DNA of 58,485 nt from Micromonospora yasonensis (GTDB lineage: Bacteria > Actinomycetota > Actinomycetes > Mycobacteriales > Micromonosporaceae). Where the stretch lies: NCBI RefSeq assembly GCF_026013475.1, contig NZ_JAPDPH010000016.1, forward strand, positions 1 to 58,485, written 5' to 3'. Under the pieces are notes generated by a model. The model was not told the DNA's origin. It made no database searches and saw only the letters and a list, made by a program, of their open reading frames with translations. A program made the position numbers and the translations under genes. Shown here in pieces: positions 1 to 9,028 of the stretch (the stretch's first letter is position 1; every line of letters begins with the position of its first letter).

Positions 1-224
1 GCGCCCAGCATGGTGCCGTCCCCGCCGATGCTGATCAACGCGTCGGCGCGAGCCGCCACCGCCGCCTCAGGAACCGGCTCGACGCTGGGTGGCACCCGGT
101 GCCGGTCCTCCGCGCGGACGAGCAGCGTCTTGCGGTGGCGCATCGCCCACCGTTCGATGATGCCGACCACCTCGGAGACGTCCCGGGTGGGATGCAGCAC
201 CAGACCAAGCTGGTATCCCGCCAC
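1..224 (-). CDS. NAD kinase family protein (partial, 3' end beyond the left edge)
   Basis: Reverse-strand reading from a GTG at 224 gives an N-terminal segment of about 74 residues that runs off the window. Near the edge it carries ALISIGGDGTMLG, the GGDGT signature of the NAD kinase/diacylglycerol kinase fold, which phosphorylates NAD with ATP. It starts VAGYQLGLVLHPTRDV. Two stop codons lie just upstream in frame (TGATGA before GCT GTA CGG), so GTG 224 is the only likely start, although no clear ribosome binding site is seen. The start lacks the usual long NadK lead-in, so it may be a second, shorter NadK paralogue rather than the main enzyme. It diverges from the polysaccharide operon. Confidence 0.8.
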   Translation of the reverse strand, partial: MAGYQLGLVLHPTRDVSEVVGIIERWAMRHRKTLLVRAEDRHRVPPSVEPVPEAAVAARADALISIGGDGTMLG

Positions 225-371
225 CCGTACAGCTCATCACATCGGCGAGGGGTCTGCCGGGCGTACCGGCGCTCCCGGGTGAAAGGGACGATAGGGCAGT
301 TAGTGGCAGAAATTTCGTGACCCGTTGGCTGGGTGGTCGTTGGTCCCGTCGGACGACAGGAGGGACGACCG

Positions 372-1571
372 GTGCTGCGCGTAGTGAGCGGGACACCCGA
401 CCGGCTGCGGGACGCGGCTCCGGTCGGCTCCCGGCCGGCCGCCACCGGCGCTGGGAGCGGCGCGCGCCGGGACAACTGTTTCGACCTGTTGCGGCTGGTC
501 GCGGCACTCGGCGTGGCCGTCCAGCACGCCGTGGCGCACCTGCACACGTCCTTTTTGTGGTTCGCGCCCGGCAGCGACCGGTGGTTCGGCGACGGCGTGC
601 CGATGTTCTTCATCATCAGCGGCGCCCTGGTCTACGCCTCCGCGCTGCGCTGCCGCCAGCAGGGCCGCCCCTGGCGGGACTACTTCCGCAACCGGCTGTT
701 CCGCATCGCTCCGGCGCTCTACGCGTACGCCGCGGTGATGGTGGTCTTCGTGCTGCTCGCCGGGGTGGTCGACGGGCGGGCCCTCGCCGGGACGCAGTTC
801 CTCGGCTGGCTGGGCAGCACCCTGCTCTTCGTGCCGGTCTACCACCCGCCGCTGCTGGCCGGGTTCGGCACCGGGGTGCTCAACGGAAGCCTGTGGACCA
901 TCCCCGTCGAGGTGGGCTTCTACCTGCTGGTGCCCGCCCTGGTGCGGGTGGCGGTCCGCCGGTCCTTCGCGGTCATGTTCGCCGGGGCGGGCATCGCCGC
1001 GGTGTGCGGGGTGGTGTTGCACGCCGTGGCCGTCGACCAAGACCGTCTCGGCACCCGCCTGCTCGCGGTCAGCGTCCTGCCCTGGTTGGGGTTCTTCCTG
1101 CTCGGCATGGGGTGGAACCGGATCTGGCACCGCGTCCCCCGGTCCCCACTGGTCGCGGTCGTGGCGCTCGTCGGGTACGTGGCGACCGCCGTCGCCCGAA
1201 GGCACCTGGGCGGCGGTGCCGAGGTGGTGCTCGGCCTGCTCGGCGGGGTGCCGCTGGCGTACCTCGTGCACTGGCTCGCCTACCACGGCGGGGCGGTACT
1301 GCGCCGGCTGACCGATCGCATCGGCGACCTGAGCTTCGGCGTCTACATCTGGCACATGCCCGTGATCAACCTGCTGCTCTGGGTGGGCCTCGACCGGGTG
1401 CCGCTGCACGGCACCGCCCTGGTGCTCCTCGCGATCGCCGGGACGGCGTGCTGCGCGCTGCTGTCCTGGCACCTCGTGGAGAAGCCCGCGCTGGGGCTCA
1501 AGTCGTACTCGTCCCGCGGCCTGCCACTGCCCGCTGATCGCCCCACCCTGCCAAGAAAGAGAATTCCGTGA
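372..1571 (+). CDS. Acyltransferase 3 (OafA/Oac-type) integral membrane sugar O-acyltransferase
   Basis: A 399-residue polytopic membrane protein of the acyltransferase-3 family, which adds acetyl or other acyl groups to surface polysaccharide sugars. After a basic N-terminus come NCFDLLRLVAALGVAVQHA (the family Arg...His region in helix 1), GVPMFFIISGALV, and YFRNRLFRIAPALYAY, followed by about eight more hydrophobic helices. I chose GTG 372 because AGGAGGG lies at 358-364, 7 nt before it; an in-frame ATG at 333 has no such site. Its stop overlaps the next start (GTGA at 1568), so the two genes are probably translated together. It opens a five-gene polysaccharide operon. The acyl donor and target sugar cannot be told from sequence. 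Confidence 0.88.
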   Translation: MLRVVSGTPDRLRDAAPVGSRPAATGAGSGARRDNCFDLLRLVAALGVAVQHAVAHLHTSFLWFAPGSDRWFGDGVPMFFIISGALVYASALRCRQQGRPWRDYFRNRLFRIAPALYAYAAVMVVFVLLAGVVDGRALAGTQFLGWLGSTLLFVPVYHPPLLAGFGTGVLNGSLWTIPVEVGFYLLVPALVRVAVRRSFAVMFAGAGIAAVCGVVLHAVAVDQDRLGTRLLAVSVLPWLGFFLLGMGWNRIWHRVPRSPLVAVVALVGYVATAVARRHLGGGAEVVLGLLGGVPLAYLVHWLAYHGGAVLRRLTDRIGDLSFGVYIWHMPVINLLLWVGLDRVPLHGTALVLLAIAGTACCALLSWHLVEKPALGLKSYSSRGLPLPADRPTLPRKRIP

Positions 1572-2512
1572 AGATCGTGGTGACCGGAGGGGCCGGATTC
1601 ATCGGCTCCAACGTGGTACGTGCATTCACCGGCGTCCCGGGCATCGAGGAACTGGTCGTCCTGGACGACCTCTCCACCGGGTCCACCGACAACCTGGCGG
1701 CCGTCGACGCCCACGTGATCGAGGGGAGCATCCTGGAGCCGGCGCTCCTGGACCGGGCGTTCCGGGATGCCACCAGCGTCATCCACCTGGCGGCGGTGCC
1801 GTCCGTGCCGCGCTCGATCAAGAATCCGCTGCGCAGCCACCACGCGAACGCCACCGGCACGTTGCTGGTGCTGGAGGCCGCGCGGCGGCACCGGGTGGGG
1901 CAGGTGATCGTCGCCTCATCCTCGTCCGTGTACGGCCGCAACCCCACTCTGCCGAAGCACGAGTCGCTCCGGCCGGTGCCGCTCAGCCCGTACGCGGTCT
2001 CCAAGCTGGCCACCGAGTCGTACGCCATCGCGTACGCGTCCTGCTTCGACCTGGCGGTCCTGCCCTTCCGGTTCTTCAACGTCTTCGGGCCGGGCCAGTC
2101 CGCGCACCACGCGTACGCCGCGGTGGTGCCCTCCTTCGTCTCGGCCGCGATCGAGGGGCGGCCCCTGATGATCGACGGCGACGGCGAGCAGACCAGGGAC
2201 TTCACCTTCGTCGGCGACGTGGCCGCGGTGATCGTCGACGCCGTGCTGCGCCAGGTTTCCTCGATGGACCCGGTCAACCTCGCCTTCGGCTCCCGTACCT
2301 CGCTGCGGCGGCTGGTCGCCGAGTTGGAGGACATCTTCGGCCGGCGGCTCGAGGTCGAGCACCGGCCACCCCGGGCGGGCGACGTCCGGGACTCCCAGGC
2401 GGACAACAGCGCGCTCCGGGCCCTCTTCCCCGGCGTCAGCCGTCATTCGCTGCGCCAGGGACTGGAGGCCACCGTGGCGTGGATGTCGGCGCGTGTCCCC
2501 GCCGGACGGTAG
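1568..2512 (+). CDS. NAD-dependent nucleotide-sugar epimerase/dehydratase (extended SDR, GalE-like)
   Basis: A 314-residue extended short-chain dehydrogenase. The N-terminus VVTGGAGFIGSNVV is the GxxGxxG NAD-binding motif. The catalytic Tyr and Lys are in SPYAVSKLATE, and a Ser lies in ASSSSVYG. RFFNVFGPGQ and the C-terminal substrate region resemble UDP-GlcNAc or UDP-glucose 4-epimerases (GalE, WbpP, Gne). It probably supplies an epimerised UDP-sugar for the repeat unit made by this locus. It starts with GTG overlapping the acyltransferase stop by 4 nt, and its own 3' end overlaps the flippase start by 20 nt. Whether it is a 4-epimerase or a 4,6-dehydratase is not settled by sequence alone. 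Confidence 0.88.
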   Translation: MKIVVTGGAGFIGSNVVRAFTGVPGIEELVVLDDLSTGSTDNLAAVDAHVIEGSILEPALLDRAFRDATSVIHLAAVPSVPRSIKNPLRSHHANATGTLLVLEAARRHRVGQVIVASSSSVYGRNPTLPKHESLRPVPLSPYAVSKLATESYAIAYASCFDLAVLPFRFFNVFGPGQSAHHAYAAVVPSFVSAAIEGRPLMIDGDGEQTRDFTFVGDVAAVIVDAVLRQVSSMDPVNLAFGSRTSLRRLVAELEDIFGRRLEVEHRPPRAGDVRDSQADNSALRALFPGVSRHSLRQGLEATVAWMSARVPAGR

Positions 2513-3956
2513 CGCGGGCGCGACGCCCACAGCGGCCGCCGCACCCCCCGCCCCCGAGCGGCCACCGGTGGCGCGGACCGCTTCGGCGGCTGCCGGCCGC
2601 CCCGACTCGCGGATGCGGCGGCTGTTGGGGGGGATCCTGACCGGCGCCGTTAGCCGGGGCCTGGCCGGTCTGGTCCCGCTCGCGCTGATCCCGGTCACCC
2701 TCGGTTATCTCGGGCCAGACCTGTACGGCCTGTGGATGACGGTGACCGCCGTCGTCGGCATGGCCGCGTTCGCGGATCTGGGCCTGGGCAACGGCCTGAT
2801 GACCAAGCTGGCCCCGTGCTACGCCACGGGTGATGTGGCCACGGCCCGCCGTTACATCTCGAACGCCTACCTCTCCCTGTCGCTGCTGGCGCTCGCGCTG
2901 ATCGGCGTGCTGTGGAGCTGCGCCACGGTCGTGCCGTGGGCGAGGATTTTCCACACCACCGGCTCGGTGACCCCGGACGACGCCCGCCGGATCACCCTGG
3001 TCTGCCTGACCGCCTTCGTGGTCAACGTCCCGCTCTCGCTGATCACCCGGGTGCAGATGGCGTACCAGCAGATCTCCTCGGCCAACCTCTGGCAGGGCGG
3101 CGGCAACCTGGTCGCCCTCCCCCTGGCGATGGCGGCCGTGCTGGCCGGACTCTCGCCCGTCCTCGTGGTCGCCGGCACGGTCGTGGGTCCGCCGGCGGTG
3201 AACCTGGTCAACAACCTGTGGTTCTTCCGCCGGCGACGACCGGACCTCCGGCCGGGTCTCACCGCCGTCGACGCCACGGTCGCGGTGGAGCTGTTCCGGC
3301 TGGGCGGCCTCTTCTTCGCCCTGACCGTCATCACCGGCATCGCGACCAACGTGGACCTGCTCATCGTCACCCAGGCCCGCGGGCTCCACGAGGCGGCCGA
3401 CTACGCCGTACCCCTGCGGCTGTTCGCGCAGCTCGGCTTCGTCCTCGCGCTCATCAACGCGCCGCTGTGGCCAGCCAACGGGGAGGCGCTCGCTCAGGGC
3501 CATCTCGCCTGGGTACGGCGGATGACCCGCCGGATGACCCTCGTCTCCGCAGGGTTGGCGCTGGGTCTCGGTGCGCTGCTCACCGTCGTGGCGAACGTGG
3601 CGCCCACCCTGCTGGGATCCGCCTTCACCCCGGACGACACCCTGCTGGTGGGGCTCGTGGTCTGGTGGCTGCTGCTGGGCGTGATCGCGCCCCGGTTCAT
3701 GGTGCAGAACGCGGCCGGCGTGGTGCGGCCCCAGTTGCTCGGCTGGTCCGTGTACCTGCTCGTCACGCTGCCTGCCAAGTGGTACGGCGTGCGGCATTTC
3801 GGCGCGCAGTCGGTGCCGTGGATCGGGGTGGCCGTCTACCTGGTGACCGTCCTGCCGGCCGCGCTGTACGGGTTCCGCTCGGTCCTCGTCCGGCACACCG
3901 ACCCGCGGTCTCAACCGGCGTCCGGCCGCCCGGTGGCCGCGCCGGTCGTCTCCTGA
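2493..3956 (+). CDS. Wzx-type polysaccharide flippase (MATE/MOP superfamily)
   Basis: A 487-residue membrane protein with about 12 to 14 hydrophobic helices. It begins, after a Pro/Ala-rich stretch, with GAVSRGLAGLVPLALIPVTLGYLGPDLYGLWMT-like sequence and continues AFADLGLGNGLM, the style of the polysaccharide (O-antigen) exporters. Its expected job is to move undecaprenyl-diphosphate-linked repeat units across the membrane. The GTG at 2493 lies inside the preceding gene with no good binding site; ATG 2613 is an alternative start that drops the low-complexity head. It sits between the epimerase and two glycosyltransferases, the usual place for wzx. Confidence 0.85.
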   Translation: MSPPDGSAGATPTAAAAPPAPERPPVARTASAAAGRPDSRMRRLLGGILTGAVSRGLAGLVPLALIPVTLGYLGPDLYGLWMTVTAVVGMAAFADLGLGNGLMTKLAPCYATGDVATARRYISNAYLSLSLLALALIGVLWSCATVVPWARIFHTTGSVTPDDARRITLVCLTAFVVNVPLSLITRVQMAYQQISSANLWQGGGNLVALPLAMAAVLAGLSPVLVVAGTVVGPPAVNLVNNLWFFRRRRPDLRPGLTAVDATVAVELFRLGGLFFALTVITGIATNVDLLIVTQARGLHEAADYAVPLRLFAQLGFVLALINAPLWPANGEALAQGHLAWVRRMTRRMTLVSAGLALGLGALLTVVANVAPTLLGSAFTPDDTLLVGLVVWWLLLGVIAPRFMVQNAAGVVRPQLLGWSVYLLVTLPAKWYGVRHFGAQSVPWIGVAVYLVTVLPAALYGFRSVLVRHTDPRSQPASGRPVAAPVVS

Positions 3957-3976
3957 GCCTTTCGATGAGGAGTGCC

Positions 3977-5218
3977 ATGTCCGTCGACAGCCAGCCGAGC
4001 GACTCCTGGGTCGCCTACGTCGGTCCCTTCCGGTTCCCGTGGGGGGACGCCAGTTCCCGCCGGGTCTGGGGGATCGCCCAGTCGCTGGCTCTCGGCGGCC
4101 GCCGGGTCGTCGTGCTCAGTGGGGAACCGGGTCCGTCGGCGCCCCAGGAGATCCCAGGCGTCGACGGCCCGGGCTCGATCCACCATGTCGGGGTCGGCGA
4201 GCTGCCGCAGGCCGGTGATTCGCTGCTCGCGAAGTCGCTCCAGTGGCTGATGCGGGCCGGCCAGCGGACCGCTGCCTGGCTGGACACGCAGCGGGTCAGG
4301 CCGTCGCACGTCATCGTCTACGGCGGTGGCATGCAGTACATGTTCCAGCTGCAACGGTGGTGCCGCCGCAACGGCGTGCCCATCCTCGCCGACGTGGTCG
4401 AGTGGTACAGCCCGAAGCAGCTGCGCGGCGGACGCCTCGGCCCGTTGCACCTGAGCACCAAGGTCGCGCTGCGATACCACTACCCACGCTGCGCCGGCGT
4501 CGTCGCGATCAGCTCGTTTCTGGAGTCCTACTACCGGGAGCGCGGGTGCGCCGTCGTCCGGGTACCGCCAACCCTCGACGTTCGGGCCCTGGGCGCGGCG
4601 CCGGTCGCCGCTTCCGCCGGCGGCATGCGGCTCGTGTACGCGGGCTCTCCCGGCCGGAAGGATCTGCTGGCGGAGACCATCCGCGGGGTCGACCTGGCCG
4701 CCCGGGACGGCTGCGACGTCTCCCTGCAGGTGATCGGCCCGTCGCCGGCCGAGGTGACCCGCGCCCTCGGCGCGCCCCCGCCGCCGCCGGTGCGGGTCCG
4801 CGGCCGGGTGCCCCAGCAGGAGGTCCCGGCGCTGCTGCGCCAGGCCGACTTCAGCATCCTCATGCGCGAGCCCGCCCGCTTCGCCCAAGCCGGCTTTCCC
4901 ACCAAGTTCTGCGAGAGCCTCGCACACGGCACCCCGGTCATCGCGAACCTGACCAGCGATCTGCGCAGTTATCTCCGGGACGGGGTCGAAGGACTGGTCC
5001 TGCCCGATCACAGCGCCCAGTCGCTGCGGCTCGCGTTGCACCGCGCCCTGCATTTGCCGGCCGAGGTGCGCGGGGCGATGCGGCGGGCCGCGCACGAGCG
5101 GGCGGTCGCCTCGTTCGACGTACGCGGGTACGTCGCGGTGCTGGACGAGCTGCTGACCGTCCTCCAGGCCCGGCCGGTGCGGACGCCGTCAACGACAGGG
5201 AGGAACGGTGATGGGTGA
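3977..5218 (+). CDS. GT4-like glycosyltransferase
   Basis: A 413-residue GT-B fold protein. The N-half contains a Rossmann-like start (WVAYVGPFRFPWGDASSRR) and the C-half contains RLVYAGSPGRKDLL, then FPTKFCESLAHGTPVIANL near residue 307, the nucleotide-sugar binding region with the conserved Glu. It should add one sugar to the lipid-linked repeat unit at the cytoplasmic face. GAGGAG at 3967-3972 precedes ATG 3977 by only 4 nt; an upstream in-frame ATG at 3965 is possible. The 3' end overlaps the next glycosyltransferase by 8 nt, so the two are probably made together. Donor and linkage are unknown. Confidence 0.85.
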   Translation: MSVDSQPSDSWVAYVGPFRFPWGDASSRRVWGIAQSLALGGRRVVVLSGEPGPSAPQEIPGVDGPGSIHHVGVGELPQAGDSLLAKSLQWLMRAGQRTAAWLDTQRVRPSHVIVYGGGMQYMFQLQRWCRRNGVPILADVVEWYSPKQLRGGRLGPLHLSTKVALRYHYPRCAGVVAISSFLESYYRERGCAVVRVPPTLDVRALGAAPVAASAGGMRLVYAGSPGRKDLLAETIRGVDLAARDGCDVSLQVIGPSPAEVTRALGAPPPPPVRVRGRVPQQEVPALLRQADFSILMREPARFAQAGFPTKFCESLAHGTPVIANLTSDLRSYLRDGVEGLVLPDHSAQSLRLALHRALHLPAEVRGAMRRAAHERAVASFDVRGYVAVLDELLTVLQARPVRTPSTTGRNGDG

Positions 5219-6362
5219 GCGTCTGCGAGTGGTCCTGGTCGGCCCGCTGCCGCCGCCGATGGGCGGCATCGCCCGCGGCGTCGAGATGCTCCGTCGGGCG
5301 CAGCAGGTCCGGGCCGAGGTCGATCTGCGGGTGGTGGACATCGGGCTCCGGTGGCGTTCGATCCACCGGATGTCCGCCGGCGCGCGGGTGCGCGACGGGG
5401 CCCGGCAGCTGCTCCGCAGCACCCTGCTGCTGACCTGGGAGTGCGTGCGGCGCAGGCCGGGCGTGGTGCACCTGAGGTCATCGGGCGGGCTGGGCGCCGT
5501 CCGGGACGTGGCGCTGGTCCTCGTCGCCCGCGCGTTCCGCGTGCCGGTCATCTACCAGCTGCACTTCGGGCGGGTGCCGGACATCGCCGCGCGGAACACG
5601 GGGGAGTGGCGGTTGATGCGGCTGGCGCTCGCTCGGGCCGCCACGGTCGTCGCCATCGACCGGCACACGGAGCGGGCCATCATCGAGGCCTTGCCCGGTG
5701 TCCGGGCGGTCCGCCTGCCCAACGGCTTCGACCCGAGCGTCCTGCCGAGCCCGTCGCCCACCGGCCACCGGCTCACCCGTCGGGTGCTCTACGCCGGCTG
5801 GGTCGTCCCCAGCAAGGGGGTGGAGGAGCTGCTCGAAGCCTGGCAGACGCTGGACACCAGCGGGTGGACCCTGCAGCTGTCGGGATCGTGCGAGGACGAC
5901 TACCGGCGGTACCTGCTGGAGCGGTACGGCTGCGACGGCTCGGTGGTGTTCACGGGCGAGCTGGCACATCCGGCACTCCTGCGGGAGATGGCCGGGTGCG
6001 ACATCTTCGTCCTGCCCAGCCACACCGAGGGGTTCCCCAACGTCGTGGTCGAGGCGATGGCGCTGGGGCGTCCGGTGGTCGCCACCGACGTCGGTGCGGT
6101 GGCGGACATGCTTGCGGACGGCTGCGGGAGCGTTGTCCCGCCCCGCCGACCCGCCGAGCTGGCGGGGGCGCTCGCCGACCTCATGCGGGACGGGGCGCTG
6201 CGCCAGGCGATGGGTGACCGGGCGCGGAGCAGGGCGCTGGGCGAGTACGCCATGGACGAGGTGGCCGCGGCGGTCGTGCGGCTCTGGCGCTCGGTGGTGC
6301 CTGCCGCAGGTTCTCCCCGGCCCGCCACGCCCGTCGCTCCCGCCGGGAACCGCGGCGGCTGA
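5211..6362 (+). CDS. GT4 family glycosyltransferase
   Basis: A 383-residue GT-B glycosyltransferase. The N-terminus reads RLRVVVLVGPLPPPMGGIARG, with the Gly-rich acceptor-side loop usual in GT4. The C-terminal domain has VLYAGWVVPSKGVEELLEAW and HTEGFPNVVVEAMALGRPVV around residue 272, the E-x7-E type donor site. GGGAGG (5198-5203) lies 7 nt before ATG 5211; GTG 5208 is an alternative. It is the last gene of the operon and ends 6 nt before the 3' end of the convergent polymerase gene, with no room for a separate terminator. It is expected to extend the repeat unit; donor unknown. Confidence 0.87.
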   Translation: MGERLRVVLVGPLPPPMGGIARGVEMLRRAQQVRAEVDLRVVDIGLRWRSIHRMSAGARVRDGARQLLRSTLLLTWECVRRRPGVVHLRSSGGLGAVRDVALVLVARAFRVPVIYQLHFGRVPDIAARNTGEWRLMRLALARAATVVAIDRHTERAIIEALPGVRAVRLPNGFDPSVLPSPSPTGHRLTRRVLYAGWVVPSKGVEELLEAWQTLDTSGWTLQLSGSCEDDYRRYLLERYGCDGSVVFTGELAHPALLREMAGCDIFVLPSHTEGFPNVVVEAMALGRPVVATDVGAVADMLADGCGSVVPPRRPAELAGALADLMRDGALRQAMGDRARSRALGEYAMDEVAAAVVRLWRSVVPAAGSPRPATPVAPAGNRGG

Positions 6363-6368
6363 CGCCGT

Positions 6369-7718
6369 TCAACGGGGCGGGTCGGGCGGATCCGCCGCGT
6401 CGAGCCCTCGGTGGATCCGGTTGAGGACAGACAGCAGCGCCAGCGATGCGAAGCCGATGAGGGCGAAGCTCTGCTGGCCGATCTGGTTGTTGGCGGGAAT
6501 GAAGGTCACGAACAGCGCCAGTTGAGCCAGCAGCATCAGGGACAGCGTGCGGCCTTGCCGCGCCTCCCGCCAGAATTTGGCCAGGAACCAGCCGACGACC
6601 ACCATGAAGATGAGCGAACCCGGATAGGTTAGGTCGGACGCCAACCACGGGTAGATGGTCGACCAGTAGATGCCGTCGGGCCAGCCGGTCAGCGCCTCGG
6701 TGCGGGCGGTGTACCGGTCGCGCGCGGGTCCGTCGTCGCCGGTGACGCGCTGGTACAACTCGCTCATCGCTTTCGACCCGCCGAGGCCGTAGGTCCACCG
6801 GAACGGTGTCTCCAGGTTGTAGGCGAGCCCGAGGTAGCCGTGCGTCGGGTAGAAGACGGTGGCGGAGACGCCGGATGCGAGCTGGTCACCGACGACCCTC
6901 GCGACGACCGGATTCGGCGGGAAGATGTCCGCGGCGCCGGCGTGCTGCAGCCGGTCGCTCTGGTTGAAGGACATGTAGCCGGTGAACAGCAGGCCCACCA
7001 CGAGGGCCAGCAGGATTCCCGAGCGTCGCTTCCTGGACGACCGGCGACCGACCCCGTGGCGGCTGCGGACCGCGAGGTAGCTCGCCGCCCAGAAGATGAG
7101 CATGTCGCCGAGACCCTTGAGGGTGCCGACGGACAGAAAGAACGTGGCGTACGCCATGAGCCCGGCGACGACGTACAGGCGCAGCAGGTGTCCCATGCTC
7201 CGCCACCACAACACCGCTAACGGGATGAGCATGGTGTAGCAGACCGAGGTGAGGGTGAAGAGGTGGACCAACGGCGGCATCGAGTCCGTCGTGTCGCGGA
7301 TCCGGTCGAAGTAGGAGTCGCCCGGGCTGGTGAAGGCGGTCAGCAGTGAGCCGGGCGTCGGGAACCCGCGGACGCTGAGCAGGAACAGGCTGAACGCCAG
7401 GTAGTAGGTGGCGCAGACGGCGATCAGCACGCGGGGTTGGCCCGCGACCCGCGACGCGGGACGGGGCCGGAGGCGGGCTCCGTACCGGACGTTCAGCCCG
7501 TAGCCGAGGGCGAGTGCCCCGATCCCCCCGGACACGAACATGGTCAGCACGGCCAGGTCGGGTACCTGGGCGGACTGCCCGAAGAGCAGGAACACCAGAT
7601 AGGTGCCGGCGAGGTAGGCGACGGCCAGCTTCAGGGGACCGTGCGCTCCCGATCCGGTCCGGTCGACCGTGGCCGCCTGGTCCTCGGGACGGGTGGGGCC
7701 GGCGTAGGCAATGGCCAC
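6369..7718 (-). CDS. Wzy-like polysaccharide polymerase (multi-pass membrane protein)
   Basis: A 449-residue protein of about 12 hydrophobic helices with a larger periplasmic loop between residues 260 and 360 (rich in Tyr, Trp, Asp and Arg), the layout of O-antigen polymerases. These join lipid-linked repeat units outside the membrane. The assignment rests on topology and on lying between glycosyltransferase and nucleotide-sugar genes, since Wzy proteins share little sequence. The gene contains an in-frame TTA leucine codon (7218-7220), rare in this DNA, so translation might depend on a bldA-like tRNA. A TATAAC -10 element lies at 7790-7795, giving a leader of about 65 nt. Confidence 0.78.
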   Translation of the reverse strand: MAIAYAGPTRPEDQAATVDRTGSGAHGPLKLAVAYLAGTYLVFLLFGQSAQVPDLAVLTMFVSGGIGALALGYGLNVRYGARLRPRPASRVAGQPRVLIAVCATYYLAFSLFLLSVRGFPTPGSLLTAFTSPGDSYFDRIRDTTDSMPPLVHLFTLTSVCYTMLIPLAVLWWRSMGHLLRLYVVAGLMAYATFFLSVGTLKGLGDMLIFWAASYLAVRSRHGVGRRSSRKRRSGILLALVVGLLFTGYMSFNQSDRLQHAGAADIFPPNPVVARVVGDQLASGVSATVFYPTHGYLGLAYNLETPFRWTYGLGGSKAMSELYQRVTGDDGPARDRYTARTEALTGWPDGIYWSTIYPWLASDLTYPGSLIFMVVVGWFLAKFWREARQGRTLSLMLLAQLALFVTFIPANNQIGQQSFALIGFASLALLSVLNRIHRGLDAADPPDPPR

Positions 7719-7987
7719 GATGAGTCCTCTCTCAGGGACGGCCGGAGGGCTGTCGTCGTGGGCGTGAAGGCCGCCGATTCGTTTTCGGTGTTATAGCAAG
7801 GGATGAGCCTTGGTGTCCTGAGTTTCCGATAATCAGGATTGATTTTTAGCCATCCAGGGATATGTGGAATTCTTGCCCAGTTCAAGGCGTTTCCGCCCTA
7901 CTGTCCGTTTCGTTGCGGGTGATGTGCGGGCCAGTCCCGTGCCGGGGCGAAACGGCCCTTGTTCAGCTAACGAAGGAACGGGATCCA
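7719..7987. promoter_or_regulatory. AT-richer divergent promoter region between the polymerase and capE
   Basis: This 269-bp gap has clearly more A and T than the coding DNA around it, especially 7775-7890. It must hold the promoters for both flanking operons. On the minus strand, TATAAC at 7790-7795 is a good -10 for the polymerase. On the plus side the transcript leader contains an 8-bp inverted pair, CCGTTTCG (7905-7912) and CGAAACGG (7948-7955), able to form a hairpin with a 35-nt loop about 30 nt before capE. No protein gene is supported here. Confidence 0.6.
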
Positions 7988-9028
7988 GTGACGCAATTGC
8001 CCTACGGATGCCGGGTGCTCATCACAGGCGGTACCGGCTCCTTCGGTCAGACGATGGTCCACCGCCTCCTTGACTGCGGCGTCGAAGAGGTACGGGTCCT
8101 CAGCCGCGACGAGGCCAAGCAGGACGCCATGCGGCGGACGCTCGGCGACGAACGGGTCCGCTACCACGTCGGCGACGTGCGCGACTACGACTCGGTGCTG
8201 CGGGCCAGCCGGGGGATCGACTACGTGTTCCACGCCGCGGCCCTGAAGCAGGTGCCCTCCTGCGAGTTCTTCCCGCTCGAGGCGGTCCGGACCAATGTCC
8301 TGGGCAGCCGCAACGTCATCGACGCGGCCGAGCGCAACGGGGTGCGCTCGGTGGTGGTCCTGAGCACCGACAAGGCGGTCTACCCGGTCAACGCCATGGG
8401 CATGAGCAAGGCCCTCATGGAGAAGGTGGCCCAGGCGCACGCCCGGAACAACCCGGACAGCGCGACCACGGTCTCCTGTGTCCGCTACGGCAACGTCATG
8501 TTCTCCCGCGGGTCGGTCATCCCGCTCTTCATCGAGCAGATCAAGACGGGCCGGGCGCCCACCGTCACCGATCCCGGGATGACCCGGTTCCTGATGTCGC
8601 TGGCGGACTCGGTGGAGCTCGTCGAGCACGCCTTCCAGCACGCCCACCCCGGCGACATCTTCATCCGCAAGGCCGCCGCCTGCACCATCGCCGACCTCGC
8701 GGAGGCGGTCTGCCAGCTCTTCGACGTGCCGGCCAAGCTGGACGTCATCGGCGTACGCCACGGCGAGAAGCAGGACGAGACGCTGGCCAGCCGGGAAGAG
8801 CTGATCCGAGCCGAGGACTTCGGCGACTTCCTCCGGGTGCCACTGGACGCGCGCGACCTCAACTACGCCCTCTACGTCTCCGAGGGCGAACTCGGCGGGG
8901 AGCCGCCGGAGGACTTCAACTCGGCCAACGCGCCCCGGCTCGACGTACCCCAGATCGTCGAGTTGCTGAAGACGCTGCCGGAGATCCGGGCGGAGCTGGC
9001 GCTGCGCGACCCGGTGCTGGCGTGTTGA
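7988..9028 (+). CDS. capE: CapE/FnlA: UDP-GlcNAc 4,6-dehydratase/5-epimerase
   Basis: A 346-residue member of the CapE/WbjB/FnlA family (PseB-related, inverting). It converts UDP-GlcNAc to UDP-2-acetamido-2,6-dideoxy-L-arabino-4-hexulose, the first step to UDP-L-FucNAc. Seen directly: ITGGTGSFG nucleotide-binding motif (residues 13-21), STDKAVYPVNAMGMSKALME near residue 130-145 with Met replacing the usual catalytic Tyr before Lys (M-x3-K type), typical of this family. The GTG start at 7988 follows GAAGGA at 7972-7977; the longer upstream reading has no convincing start. It overlaps capF by 7 nt. An inverting dehydratase product could also feed a PseC-like aminotransferase, and one is encoded in the convergent operon. 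Confidence 0.93.
   Translation: MTQLPYGCRVLITGGTGSFGQTMVHRLLDCGVEEVRVLSRDEAKQDAMRRTLGDERVRYHVGDVRDYDSVLRASRGIDYVFHAAALKQVPSCEFFPLEAVRTNVLGSRNVIDAAERNGVRSVVVLSTDKAVYPVNAMGMSKALMEKVAQAHARNNPDSATTVSCVRYGNVMFSRGSVIPLFIEQIKTGRAPTVTDPGMTRFLMSLADSVELVEHAFQHAHPGDIFIRKAAACTIADLAEAVCQLFDVPAKLDVIGVRHGEKQDETLASREELIRAEDFGDFLRVPLDARDLNYALYVSEGELGGEPPEDFNSANAPRLDVPQIVELLKTLPEIRAELALRDPVLAC

Noticed and set aside
2912..5218. 768-residue plus-strand fusion protein
   Set aside because: The first 355 codons are a frame-shifted shadow of the flippase; the glycosyltransferase starts at 3977.
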